This document shows, piece by piece, positions 32,845 through 40,695 of a stretch of 64,000 bases of DNA. Each line of letters opens with the position of its first letter. Positions within the stretch are counted from its first letter, which is position 1. The stretch covers positions 124,001-188,000 of the forward strand of contig NZ_FPIP01000002.1 in NCBI RefSeq assembly GCF_900119075.1, given 5' to 3'. Both the position numbers and the translations under genes were made by a program. The stretch is from Ruminococcus flavefaciens (GTDB taxonomy: Bacteria > Bacillota > Clostridia > Oscillospirales > Ruminococcaceae). The notes beneath the pieces were generated by a model. That model worked only from the letters and a program-made list of their open reading frames with translations. It made no database searches and was not told where the DNA came from.

Positions 32845-34104
32845 ATGAAGATATTCAGAAGAACAACAGCACTTATGCTTTGTGCTGCAATGATATTCTC
32901 CGCAGGCTGCTCTGAAAAGACTACTATGTCGAGTCAGAAAACACAGGTTGAAATAGAGTTTTCATGGTGGGGAAATGACGCAAGAAACAGATATACCCTT
33001 AAAGCTGTGGAATTGTTCGAGGAGCTGCACCCCGAAATAAGAGTCAAGTGCAGCTATTCCGAATGGTCAGGCTATGAAAAAAGAAATAAGATTTGGATGG
33101 CGTCGGATACAGAAGCCGATGTTATGCAGATAAACTACGGCTGGCTCACGGATTATTCAGCTGATGGTATGGGATATTATGATCTGAATGCTCTTTCAAA
33201 GTATATCGATCTCTCGAATTTCACTGAAGAACAGCTGAGCTACGGCACGAGAAACGGCGTTCTCAATGCCCTTCCCATAGCCATGAATTCCGAGATGGTC
33301 TACATAAATAAGACCATATACGACAGATACGGTGCCGATGTTCCCAAAACATGGGACGACCTGTTCAGAGCGGCTGATGCAATGAGATCTGCAAATATCT
33401 ATCCGCTCAGCGCTTCAAGCAAGTCAATGTGGCTGTATCTCATATCATATGCAGAACAGGCACAGGGCAAAAGTATCCTTGATCAGAACGGAAGTCTTAA
33501 CTTTACTGAAAAAGATTTTGCAGTAATGATGGATTTCTACAAAAAGCTTGTGGACAGTAAGGTAATGCCCCTTGTTGAGCATTATGAGCGTATAAAGCTG
33601 GATAACGAAAATTACGCAGGTTCTGTTGCATGGGTAAGCGACGCTGAAAGCTATTTCGGCGAAGCTGTCAGCAAAGAAAGAGAGATAGTAGTTGCAGACC
33701 AGACCACGATCAGCGGAAACAATACAGGCGAGGGCTGGTATGCAAAGCCTGCCACCATGTACGCTGTCAGCAAGAACACTGACCGCCCTGCCGAAGCAGG
33801 AATGCTCCTTGATTTTCTGCTCAACAGCAGAGAAATGGCTGAGCTTCAGGGAATAGAAAAGGGTATCCCATTAAGCGCCTCTGCAAGGGAAGTCCTCAAT
33901 GAGCAGGGAATGCTTCAGGGCATACAGTTTGAGGCTTCGGAGAAAATGGCAGAGCATACCCTTCCGCAGCTGTCACCTGTTCTGGAAAACGGCAAGCTGA
34001 TAGACGATTTCTTTGCAGCTGCAACGGATTATATCTATGAAAAGTCAGATCTTGACAGTACCGCTTCTTCATTCATTGAAAAGGCGAAGAAGGAGTACTT
34101 CTGA
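32845..34104 (+). CDS. ABC-type sugar-binding lipoprotein
   Basis: The 419-residue protein is a family 1 extracellular solute-binding protein. It has a lipobox (MIFSAGC, Cys about residue 22), the start IEFSWWGNDARNRYTLKAVE, the MNSEMVYINKTIYDRYG and PKTWDDLFRAADAM segments common to carbohydrate-binding members, and ends near KAKKEYF. No permease or ATPase genes lie nearby, so it may deliver its ligand to the adjacent sensor or use a shared transporter. The ATG at 32845 is 8 bases from GGAGGG; one at 32839 is too close to it. Confidence 0.88.
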   Translation: MKIFRRTTALMLCAAMIFSAGCSEKTTMSSQKTQVEIEFSWWGNDARNRYTLKAVELFEELHPEIRVKCSYSEWSGYEKRNKIWMASDTEADVMQINYGWLTDYSADGMGYYDLNALSKYIDLSNFTEEQLSYGTRNGVLNALPIAMNSEMVYINKTIYDRYGADVPKTWDDLFRAADAMRSANIYPLSASSKSMWLYLISYAEQAQGKSILDQNGSLNFTEKDFAVMMDFYKKLVDSKVMPLVEHYERIKLDNENYAGSVAWVSDAESYFGEAVSKEREIVVADQTTISGNNTGEGWYAKPATMYAVSKNTDRPAEAGMLLDFLLNSREMAELQGIEKGIPLSASAREVLNEQGMLQGIQFEASEKMAEHTLPQLSPVLENGKLIDDFFAAATDYIYEKSDLDSTASSFIEKAKKEYF

Positions 34105-34120
34105 CATTGATCGCTGTTTA

Positions 34121-34153
34121 AAGGCACTTCCGAGTAATCGGAAGTGCCTTTTC
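34121..34153 (+). terminator. Terminator of the transposon cargo operon
   Basis: A perfect stem AAGGCACTTCCGA/TCGGAAGTGCCTT with a short loop is followed by TT and TTCG. It starts 16 bp after the cargo operon. Confidence 0.8.
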
Positions 34154-34231
34154 GAAAGCGCCAAATATCACTGTTTTAAGTAATTTAATTGTTTTACAAT
34201 AAAAGATTATATTTTTGAATGACATATTTTT

Positions 34232-34440
34232 TTAATGTATCTCACTATACATCTGCCTGCAATATGCAGGCAACGTCATACTCCAAGGCATGACAGCTTC
34301 GAGCTGTGTTTCTGTAGGATCATTGCCCGGTTCTGGCAGAATTGTCAGAAGATATAGCAGATAACCGTAGACATCGAGGGTATTTCTCTTAGCTGTTTCT
34401 ATGATACTCATTACTGCTGCACTATTGCTGCCAGTCCGTC
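34232..34440 (-). pseudogene. tnpC: IS66 TnpC transposase, C-terminal remnant
   Basis: About 69 codons on the minus strand read SNSAAVMSIIETAKRNTLDV, then YGYLLYLLTILPEP and AVMPWSMTLPAYCRQMY to a stop. IIETAK, YLLYLL and the MPW...LP..C end are typical of the C-terminus of IS66 family TnpC. The DDE catalytic part is absent. The upstream junction is fused to TnpB sequence. Confidence 0.8.
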
Positions 34441-34509
34441 GATAGATTTCCGCATATCCGTATGACCGCATACGATGTATATGTTATCAGCGGACAAATT
34501 TTTCAGCAT
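34411..34509 (-). pseudogene. tnpB: IS66 TnpB, N-terminal remnant
   Basis: An ATG at 34509, overlapping the TnpA stop, opens MLKNLSADNIYIVCGHTDMR and KSIDGLAAIVQQ before a stop. IYIVCGHTDMRKSIDGLAA is the standard start of IS66 TnpB. The last codons read GCAGCAATAGTGCAGCAG, overlapping in another frame with the TnpC remnant, so the deletion probably occurred at a short GCAGCA-type match. Confidence 0.8.
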
Positions 34510-34904
34510 TCTTTCAGACCTCTGAGCAGTAAAAGAATCATATTCTCAGATATATCAGGTGGAAGTACGATCTCGATATCTTCCTTGCGGAGAATAACTC
34601 TCTCTTTTTCATGAACAGTTTTACGTATTGGAACTGCAGCAGTTTCAGATTTGGCTACACTTGGCACATCAGGCTTTTCTTTTACTGCGCTCAGTGGAAC
34701 AATATCCTGCGTAGACGTATTTTTAGTTTTAGCTGTATCCTTTTTCAGCGAAGCGACACGTCCATAGTATGTGTTTACATTCACCCCATTAGCTGCACAC
34801 CATTCCCTGACCGACATATTACTGCTTTCGCATTCTGCGATCCGCTCTGCCCATTCTCTGCGACACAGTTCTCTCTGAACTTCTTTTGCTGTTGGCATAT
34901 TCAT
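34503..34904 (-). CDS. tnpA: IS66 accessory protein TnpA
   Basis: The 133-residue protein begins with an HTH of the TnpA kind (AERIAECESSNMSVREWCAA, then NGVNVNTYYGRVASLKK) and ends RGLKEC. It is required for IS66 transposition together with TnpB and TnpC in complete elements. It appears intact, with AAAGGAGCT upstream and its start 84 bp from the element end, as normal. Without TnpC it cannot act alone. Confidence 0.85.
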   Translation of the reverse strand: MNMPTAKEVQRELCRREWAERIAECESSNMSVREWCAANGVNVNTYYGRVASLKKDTAKTKNTSTQDIVPLSAVKEKPDVPSVAKSETAAVPIRKTVHEKERVILRKEDIEIVLPPDISENMILLLLRGLKEC

Positions 34905-34988
34905 AGCTCCTTTCGGATATTTCCCTCTGGAACTATTATAGCATTTTTATCTACTGCTACGAAAGTGCTGGGAATGGTTGGCGCTTAC

Positions 34989-34996
34989 CACCGCAC
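34989..34996. repeat. Target site duplication, right copy
   Basis: CACCGCAC directly abuts the right end of the IS66-type element and is identical to 30890-30897. Confidence 0.9.
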
Positions 34997-35145
34997 TCCA
35001 ATACTCCGTTATTTTGCCTGTATATCTTTACATGATCATATAAAACGTCCTGAGTATCTCCGTACTGACAATTACAAATCAATTCACGGGCCTGGTCATT
35101 GTCAAGATTTACAGAATAAATCTCGGCCTTACCTTTATACCCCAT
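34989..35145 (-). pseudogene. N-terminal half of the gene split by the IS66-type element
   Basis: The minus-strand frame from an ATG at 35145 reads MGYKGKAEIYSVNLDNDQAR, then ELICNCQYGDTQ and VKIYRQNNGVLECG before running into the transposon end. It matches the middle of the protein encoded at 35149 (AYLSDLDNDGNPELICNNVY, then IFRIRNGEIEAGD). The 3' half is at 30597-30897. It starts only 4 bp after the stop of that neighbour and so looks like a partial tandem duplicate. Confidence 0.8.
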
Positions 35146-35148
35146 AAA

Positions 35149-36279
35149 TCAAACGAATTTTACTCCCGTCTTTTGATCTATCAGGCATGTATTCTCCATT
35201 TCAAGATTTATATTCTCTTTTTTGAAATGCCAGCAATCAATGCCAAGCAAAGGTCCTAAATAATAATTAACAAGTACCGGATAAGAATTCACAGGTTGGA
35301 ATTTAAAATTATCTATTTCCAATTCGAGTTCCGTATTTGTATATTTGCTTGTAAATACGATCTTGTTCCTTTCAGGATCATATTCATCTGAAAAATCTGT
35401 TTTTAAAGAAATATTCAGATCATGCTTATCGGCAAAATCCTTGTAACAATTTACAAAATCGCCAGCTTCTATTTCTCCGTTTCTTATCCTGAATATAAGT
35501 GCATGATTGTTATTGTTTCCACCGACTATTCCATATACATTATTACAGATCAATTCCGGATTTCCGTCATTATCAAGATCTGAAAGATAAGCGGGAGGCT
35601 CATCTTGTTTACTTTCAGAAAAAGCAAATACATCACCTGTAACGTCGTTTATAAAATAATTAATCGTAATATATGAATTAGCAATTACTTTTTCGATATG
35701 CCAGTTCTTGATTCCGAGTATTTCTCCTTCATAATCATCAGTAACTGTTTCATGTGTTAATAAATTTTCAACGTAGCTTGATTTTGTACAAGACATTTCG
35801 CTGTTTGCGGTAATTCTGATGCCTTTAAGCTGAGAATAATAACATTTTCCTCCTATAACGGTTCCTGCAGCTATAACCATTGCCAAAGCAGCAGAACATA
35901 TCCTTTTCCACATGGAGATATGGTATATCTCAACGCTGTCTACCTGAACTTCTTCAAAACAGCCTTCCGTATTATTTGTTACATTTCTGAATATCTTGGC
36001 AGTCTCTTTAGGTATGCAAGCTATAGTCTTACCCGTTTTTTCGAAAACTGAAGCAGCAATATCTAAACCTTTTCTGAATAAAGGTTTACTGTATTTTTCT
36101 GCACCAAAAATTCTTTCATTATATGAGCTTTCGTACTGCTGAAAAGCTTGTTTGCGCTGTATACGGGAATATATCCTTTCTTTCATTTCATCTGAAAAAG
36201 CAGGAATATTATCAGCGCCGTTTTCTGGGCGCTCATGTATATCATATTTGAACAATTCTTCTATCCTCACTCTCACCAC
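35149..36279 (-). CDS. Putative membrane anti-sigma or sigma-associated protein
   Basis: The 376-residue protein has an N-terminal cytoplasmic region of about 125 residues (FSDEMKERIYSRIQRKQAFQ), one membrane segment near 130-147, and an extracellular domain. Within it, LSDLDNDGNPELICN resembles an FG-GAP-like calcium-binding loop. Its start overlaps the upstream ECF-like sigma gene by 7 bp, a layout typical of anti-sigma factors, but no known anti-sigma domain was recognised. A truncated relative lies directly downstream and is interrupted by a transposon. A possible ligand outside the cell could release the sigma factor; this is inference. Confidence 0.7.
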   Translation of the reverse strand: MVRVRIEELFKYDIHERPENGADNIPAFSDEMKERIYSRIQRKQAFQQYESSYNERIFGAEKYSKPLFRKGLDIAASVFEKTGKTIACIPKETAKIFRNVTNNTEGCFEEVQVDSVEIYHISMWKRICSAALAMVIAAGTVIGGKCYYSQLKGIRITANSEMSCTKSSYVENLLTHETVTDDYEGEILGIKNWHIEKVIANSYITINYFINDVTGDVFAFSESKQDEPPAYLSDLDNDGNPELICNNVYGIVGGNNNNHALIFRIRNGEIEAGDFVNCYKDFADKHDLNISLKTDFSDEYDPERNKIVFTSKYTNTELELEIDNFKFQPVNSYPVLVNYYLGPLLGIDCWHFKKENINLEMENTCLIDQKTGVKFV

Positions 36280-36845
36280 TCCGTATCAACACCTGCTTTG
36301 AACAGCAGGCTTTTTAATTTTTTTCTTGCACGCTGGATCCTCTTTTGTACAGAGCTTGTAGTCATTTTCAGATCTGAAGCGATCTCTACTGATGATCTGC
36401 CATAGTAATAATGGTTGATTATGATAGATGAATCAGGATCTCCCAGCTCATTTACACAGTCAAGTAGTATTCCTTTGAGTTCCTTGCGATCTGAAGCGTG
36501 CTCAAGTTCATCATGGAACGGTGTAAGTTTAGCTTCAAGCTCGTCAATTGGTATTGTTCTCTTGTTTTTCAATGAAAGTCTCCTGAAAAGATCAATAGAA
36601 CTCCTTTTTGCGATAGTGGCTACGAGGCATTTAAGGTCTCCGCTGTAAGCTTTTTCTGATTGCAGTGAACTGAATATGGCAATAAATATATCTGCAACGC
36701 ATTCTTCGATATCTTCGATAGTTCCGCAGTTTCTGAGTTTGTTTGCAGCTATGGTATAGATATAAGCGCAGTATTCGTCATACAGCGCACGCTGCCATAC
36801 ATCTTTTGTTTTTTTCATAAGTTCTTTAAGCTGACTATCTGTCAT
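36273..36845 (-). CDS. ECF-type RNA polymerase sigma factor
   Basis: The 190-residue protein is a two-domain sigma-70 family factor. Region 2 is visible in YDEYCAYIYTIAANKLRNCG, then DIEECVADIFIAIFSSL, and region 4 in LDCVNELGDPDSSIIINHYY, then GRSSVEIASDLKMTTSSVQK. The start ATG at 36845 has GAGGTG nine bases upstream; a GTG at 36857 is part of that site. It should direct a regulon in response to the membrane protein translated from the overlapping gene. Confidence 0.88.
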   Translation of the reverse strand: MTDSQLKELMKKTKDVWQRALYDEYCAYIYTIAANKLRNCGTIEDIEECVADIFIAIFSSLQSEKAYSGDLKCLVATIAKRSSIDLFRRLSLKNKRTIPIDELEAKLTPFHDELEHASDRKELKGILLDCVNELGDPDSSIIINHYYYGRSSVEIASDLKMTTSSVQKRIQRARKKLKSLLFKAGVDTEW

Positions 36846-37001
36846 ATTCCTTTTCACCTCTTTTAAGCAGCTTCGTTTATTACAATCGCTCTATAAAACG
36901 CTAAGTGGACATTTTTTTCGGAAATTTTTCAAAAAAATAATAAGATTTCGTTTGGATCTGAAATCATAGTCAGATCTTTATTATGGAATTATAATGCTAA
37001 C

Positions 37002-37026
37002 GGCAGCCATATTGGCTGCCATTTTA
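37002..37026. terminator. Terminator hairpin between sigma and phosphatase genes
   Basis: GGCAGCCA/TGGCTGCC with a three-base loop is followed by ATTTTAT. The flank ATTATAATGCTAAC faintly resembles the leader of the dispersed terminator family. It lies after the minus-strand phosphatase gene. Confidence 0.65.
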
Positions 37027-37088
37027 TAAATCCGGCTATGTCTGTGAGTTTAGTATTCTTATGAACATTCCTTTCAGTTGTTCATATA

Positions 37089-37817
37089 TCAATCATGACG
37101 TTGTTCAGAGTTGCTGAATGTTTCGCAGAAGCGTCCTGCAAAGGCAGGCGGTTCGCCGTAATTATTCAGGTGAGAAATATCACCGAAGGCAGTAACGCGG
37201 AAGTATGCTATTCCCTCACGGCGTTCTTCTGTGCATACAGTTGTTACCGAGGTAGGAGCTGCCATGAAGCCGTGCCAGAGCAGCATAGGGGAGATACCGA
37301 GAAGATGTCCAAGCATTACGCACTCAACTCCGAAATGGCAGAACAGTGCGATAGTATCTTCATTTGGACGAACGGCACTATAGTAATTGCCGTTACGTTC
37401 ATATCCGTGTCTGGCAAGAAGAGAATCAAGACCGTTTTGTACATAGGCAATTCCGTTTTGCATATCTGCTTCTGCCATAACAGGAACATCAACCCATTTG
37501 TCCTTGTCATAATATTCAGGAACAGCTGTCCAGTTCTGAGGCAGCATATCCCATGCAATGCGGCGCTGACCGTCAGGTCCGATAATGAGATTGCGGTCAA
37601 ATTCGCGGAGCCAGTCCAGAGTTTCTGCTGAGCGTCCGCATTTTTTCAGTGTATATCCGGCGGTAGCCTGAGCTCTGCCGAGAGGAGAAACATAATATGC
37701 AGCAATGTCCATGGGAGCTATACGCTCTGAAAGCAGTTCAGCTTCTCTATGTCCTTTTTCGGTAAGTGAGTCGATGGTGTAGTCCGGATCACCATGTCTG
37801 ATAATCAGTAATTTCAT
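37089..37817 (-). CDS. Histidine phosphatase family protein
   Basis: The 242-residue protein starts MKLLIIRHGDPDYTIDSLTE, with the catalytic RHG motif (His8), and has SPLGRAQATA and FCHFGVECVMLGH, placing the second catalytic His near residue 160. It belongs to the phosphoglycerate-mutase-like phosphatases; the substrate is not evident. It appears monocistronic, with GGGAG upstream of the start. Confidence 0.9.
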   Translation of the reverse strand: MKLLIIRHGDPDYTIDSLTEKGHREAELLSERIAPMDIAAYYVSPLGRAQATAGYTLKKCGRSAETLDWLREFDRNLIIGPDGQRRIAWDMLPQNWTAVPEYYDKDKWVDVPVMAEADMQNGIAYVQNGLDSLLARHGYERNGNYYSAVRPNEDTIALFCHFGVECVMLGHLLGISPMLLWHGFMAAPTSVTTVCTEERREGIAYFRVTAFGDISHLNNYGEPPAFAGRFCETFSNSEQRHD

Positions 37818-38001
37818 AATTATCTCCCTTCAATAAACGGCACAACGTCCTGCCATATAAGATCCCGGCAAATAATATCCGAATACTGTTATTTTATCAT
37901 ATTTCAGCAATAATGGCAATATCTGTATAAAAAGTCATTTGCATGCCCGATACCGTATGTTTCAATAAGTAGTTTGGGTTGAGATACACTTCAGAAAGCA
38001 G

Positions 38002-38069
38002 AAACATTTCAAAATTGTAATGTCCTGTAATTATAAACGAATGACAGATATCATATTACGGTGTATAAT
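38002..38069 (+). promoter_or_regulatory. Direct-repeat operator and promoter, copy B
   Basis: AAACATTTCAAAATTGTAAT, then GTCCT and GTAAT repeat the block seen at 28860. ATGACA (38041-38046)-N17-TATAAT (38064-38069) follows 8 bp after the block, the same spacing as copy A. The next gene is a small membrane protein. Confidence 0.6.
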
Positions 38070-38124
38070 AAGATCATGGAAACGGGAACAACCCGAAAAT
38101 GAACACCGAAAGGAAGTATTTACC

Positions 38125-38343
38125 ATGAAAAAGTCAGAGAAGATCGTTTTTACAATTTTTAAGACAGTATACTTTATGTGCCTTATTGCATTTGTAATAG
38201 CATATATAACAGAGCTTGTCAGCCCTACAGCTGCATATTGCAGCATAACTTCATCTGACTGGTTCACTCTTGGACTTATGTCATGCGTTTATGTGCTGAT
38301 TGCAGATAAGCAGAAAAAGGATAAGGCTTCTGATAATAACTGA
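38125..38343 (+). CDS. Small two-pass membrane protein
   Basis: The 72-residue protein has two membrane segments (about 8-30 and 44-60) and a Lys-rich, acidic tail. ATG 38125 follows AAAGGAAG; the longer frame to 38020 runs into the promoter. It shares its operator with the 75-residue protein gene at 29041 and lies 280 bp before a two-component/ABC module. Its stop TGA is the first base triplet of a dispersed terminator copy. Confidence 0.7.
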   Translation: MKKSEKIVFTIFKTVYFMCLIAFVIAYITELVSPTAAYCSITSSDWFTLGLMSCVYVLIADKQKKDKASDNN

Positions 38344-38378
38344 ATATAAAACCGGAGGCAGCCTATGGCTGCCTTTTC
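38341..38378 (+). terminator. Dispersed terminator repeat, copy 3
   Basis: TGAATATAAAACCGGAGGCAGCC and a GGCAGCC/GGCTGCC stem are followed by TTTTC. The leader TGA is the stop codon of the small membrane protein. Confidence 0.8.
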
Positions 38379-38561
38379 AGTTTGATGTTCGATTTTGATT
38401 AATAACGTGTCTTATCCAGTATTCAGGTATACCCTGATTTCTGTCTATAAACAGTAAAACGGGATTATCTGTTTTGTTCCCTTCATAGCCATTCCAAGCT
38501 TTGTTCCGTTAAATAGGTAAATAGTAATATAAAGCGGTTAATTTAGCAATAGATTTCCGCC

Positions 38562-38590
38562 TTGAAATAAACACGGATTTATGTTATAAT
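38562..38590 (+). promoter_or_regulatory. Promoter of the two-component/ABC operon
   Basis: TTGAAA (38562-38567) and TATAAT (38585-38590) are 17 bp apart, 31 bp before the response regulator start. Confidence 0.65.
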
Positions 38591-38620
38591 GAGACAAATC
38601 AGAGAGAAAGCGGTGGTAAA

Positions 38621-39322
38621 ATGCATACAAGCGTCCTTGTTATTGACGACGAGCAGGAGTTGGCTGAATATACGGCTAAATACTTCAATATGTCAGGTAT
38701 AGAAACACAGTATGCTCTGACTGCTCAGGATGCTCGTAATTTCCTAAAAAATAATACTTGTTCGCTGATTCTTCTTGATATAAACCTCGGTGATGATTCG
38801 GGGTTTGAACTTTGCAGGGAGATACGTACCGGTATTGATGTGCCCATCTTCTTCATAAGTGCAAGGGCTGCAGAAGACGATATGCTTCTCGCGTTGAGTA
38901 TAGGCGGTGACGATTATATATGCAAGCCCTATTCTCTTGGGGTGTTGCTTGCAAAGGTCAAGGCAGTGCTTAAAAGGTATGAAGAAACAAAGAATACAAA
39001 TGACAAGGATAACAGTGACGGCATCATTCCTCTCGGCAATGCATTCTTTGATATGAAAAAGGCTGCAATAATTAGGGACGGTCAAAGTACAGCACTCAAA
39101 GCGAAGGAATACAAGCTCCTCATGTATCTTCTGAAAAACAAGAACCGTGTTATTCCCAAGGATGAGTTTTTCGTGAAAGTATGGGAAACCGAATATGTCA
39201 GCGATGTTACGCTGAACGTACATATACGTCATCTGCGCGAAAAAATAGAAGATGATGCAGGCACTCCGACAGTTATAAAAACTATATGGGGTGTTGGTTT
39301 CATGCTGGAGGATAACAATTGA
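38621..39322 (+). CDS. OmpR/PhoB-family response regulator
   Basis: The 233-residue regulator has a receiver domain with the acidic pocket (VIDDEQE), phospho-acceptor Asp near residue 52 in LILLDINLGDDSG and the KPYS switch Lys, then a winged-helix domain with KAKEYKLLMYLLKNKNRV and VHIRHLREKIEDD. With the next three genes it forms a module like the Bce/peptide-antibiotic resistance systems of Firmicutes. The downstream kinase starts inside its stop codon. Confidence 0.92.
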   Translation: MHTSVLVIDDEQELAEYTAKYFNMSGIETQYALTAQDARNFLKNNTCSLILLDINLGDDSGFELCREIRTGIDVPIFFISARAAEDDMLLALSIGGDDYICKPYSLGVLLAKVKAVLKRYEETKNTNDKDNSDGIIPLGNAFFDMKKAAIIRDGQSTALKAKEYKLLMYLLKNKNRVIPKDEFFVKVWETEYVSDVTLNVHIRHLREKIEDDAGTPTVIKTIWGVGFMLEDNN

Positions 39323-40596
39323 AAAGGCGGTTTATTGTATTATATGTCGTTTTGTTCTCTCTGATTAGTTGTTTCATATGTACTTACATACTTCATTCCG
39401 GCTCAAAGCAGGTCATGCCGCAGTATACAACGGAGATAAATAGGCTTATTATCGATACAGGTGAGAAATGGGATGAGATCTCCTCATTGGACAACGACTT
39501 TGTTGAGAGCGGAGAAGCTTTTGATTATGCAGTTATTGACAATGAAGGTCGTCTTCTCTGTTATACTAAGGAGGACATGTCAACGACTGTCTCTTCTGCC
39601 ACAGGGCATTATGACATTATACGAGATATCGGGGTAAACGGTGAAACAGCAGGGAAACTGATAGTTCACAATCCATATGCTGAACAGAAACACAGCAGCG
39701 ATGTAAGAAATGCAATAATGATAGGAAGTATGGCTGCACTGATGATAATGATATCTGTGGTATACTTTATTATCCTCAGAAAACGTGTAGTTGACCCTTT
39801 CAGAAAGCTGAAGAATTTTGCAGTGCGTGTTGCGGGCGGAGATCTTGAAACTCCTCTTGAAATGGATAGGGGAAACATATTTGGTGCATTCACTGAGAGC
39901 TTTGATATAATGCGTGAGGAACTCAAAGCTTCACGGAAGCGGGAGGAAGCTGCTGTTAAAAGCCGCAAGGAGCTTATAGCTGAGCTTTCACATGATATCA
40001 AGACGCCTGTTTCATCTATAAAGGCAATGGTTGATTATCTTGAACTTGTCACTCAGGATGAAGAGACAAAAGAAACACTTAAATCGATAAACAGCAAGGC
40101 TGACCGTATAGACAAGCTTGTGCTTAATATGTTTCACGCCACTCTTGAAGAACTTGAACAGCTTGAAGTTAATCCACAGGAAATGTCTTCGCGTGAGATA
40201 GAAAACATCATAAAAGAGTGCGATGCTTTAAAAAGGGTGACAGAGGCGGATATAAAAGACTGCATGGTATATGCCGATAAGCTTAGACTTGAACAGGTAT
40301 TCGGCAATATATTCTCAAATTCATACAAGTATGCAGATACTGAGATAAGAGTTACAAGCTTTTTCGATGACGGCTTCTTCGTTATTGAGGTATCTGACAA
40401 GGGCGGAGGAGTTCCTGATGAAGAACTTGATATCATAATGGAAAAGTTCTGCCGTGGAACAAATGCTGCAGGAAAGGAAGGTTCGGGGATCGGACTATAT
40501 ATTTCACATTATCTGATAGGACAGATGGGCGGAGAACTGACTTGCCGCAATAACGGCGAAGGCTTTACCGTTTCACTGAGTTTCAGGCTCATTTAA
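39319..40596 (+). CDS. Sensor histidine kinase
   Basis: The 425-residue kinase has membrane segments near 5-23 and 135-157, an extracellular loop of about 110 residues, a HAMP-like region (DPFRKLKNFAVRVAGGDLE), the phospho-acceptor His in IAELSHDIKTPVSSIK, and ATP-binding motifs FSNSYKYAD, SDKGGGVPDEEL and GSGIGLYIS. The TTG start at 39319 overlaps the regulator stop by four bases and has GGAGGAT upstream. The large external loop differs from the short intramembrane-sensing loop of true BceS proteins, so direct ligand sensing is possible. Confidence 0.92.
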   Translation: MKRRFIVLYVVLFSLISCFICTYILHSGSKQVMPQYTTEINRLIIDTGEKWDEISSLDNDFVESGEAFDYAVIDNEGRLLCYTKEDMSTTVSSATGHYDIIRDIGVNGETAGKLIVHNPYAEQKHSSDVRNAIMIGSMAALMIMISVVYFIILRKRVVDPFRKLKNFAVRVAGGDLETPLEMDRGNIFGAFTESFDIMREELKASRKREEAAVKSRKELIAELSHDIKTPVSSIKAMVDYLELVTQDEETKETLKSINSKADRIDKLVLNMFHATLEELEQLEVNPQEMSSREIENIIKECDALKRVTEADIKDCMVYADKLRLEQVFGNIFSNSYKYADTEIRVTSFFDDGFFVIEVSDKGGGVPDEELDIIMEKFCRGTNAAGKEGSGIGLYISHYLIGQMGGELTCRNNGEGFTVSLSFRLI

Positions 40597-40680
40597 AGAA
40601 TAATTAAAGAATCGACAAAGATTTAAAAAATGCAATATGATATAATAAGATCATACAGAAAAGGACTGTATGATCTTATT
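40593..40680 (+). promoter_or_regulatory. Direct repeat and 15 bp hairpin before the ABC genes
   Basis: TTAAAGAAT occurs at 40593 and 40604 (11 bp apart), suitable for an OmpR-type dimer. TCGACA-N18-TATGAT follows at 40612-40641. A perfect 15 bp stem AATAAGATCATACAG/CTGTATGATCTTATT with a seven-base loop occupies 40644-40680, just before the GGAGGA of the ABC gene. It could be a kinase terminator, an attenuator or part of the leader. Confidence 0.55.
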
Positions 40681-40695
40681 TATTGGAGGACTGCT

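Larger units (their letters stand above)
30898..34988. mobile_element. IS66-type transposon carrying a sensor and a sugar-binding lipoprotein
   Basis: The element is 4091 bp. Its ends are GTAACCGCCAACCA on the left and, read inward from the right, GTAAGCGCCAACCA, 13 of 14 bases identical. Both ends are flanked by the exact 8 bp duplication CACCGCAC. At the right end lie TnpA, the first 32 codons of TnpB and the tail of TnpC on the minus strand, so the transposase set is collapsed. The remaining 3 kb holds two plus-strand cargo genes, 31354-32826 and 32845-34104. Removing the element and one duplication restores an open frame across the target gene. Confidence 0.9.

Noticed and set aside
34611..35147. 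Plus-strand 178-codon frame across the right transposon end
   Set aside because: It reads antisense to TnpA, crosses the insertion boundary and has no sensible start.
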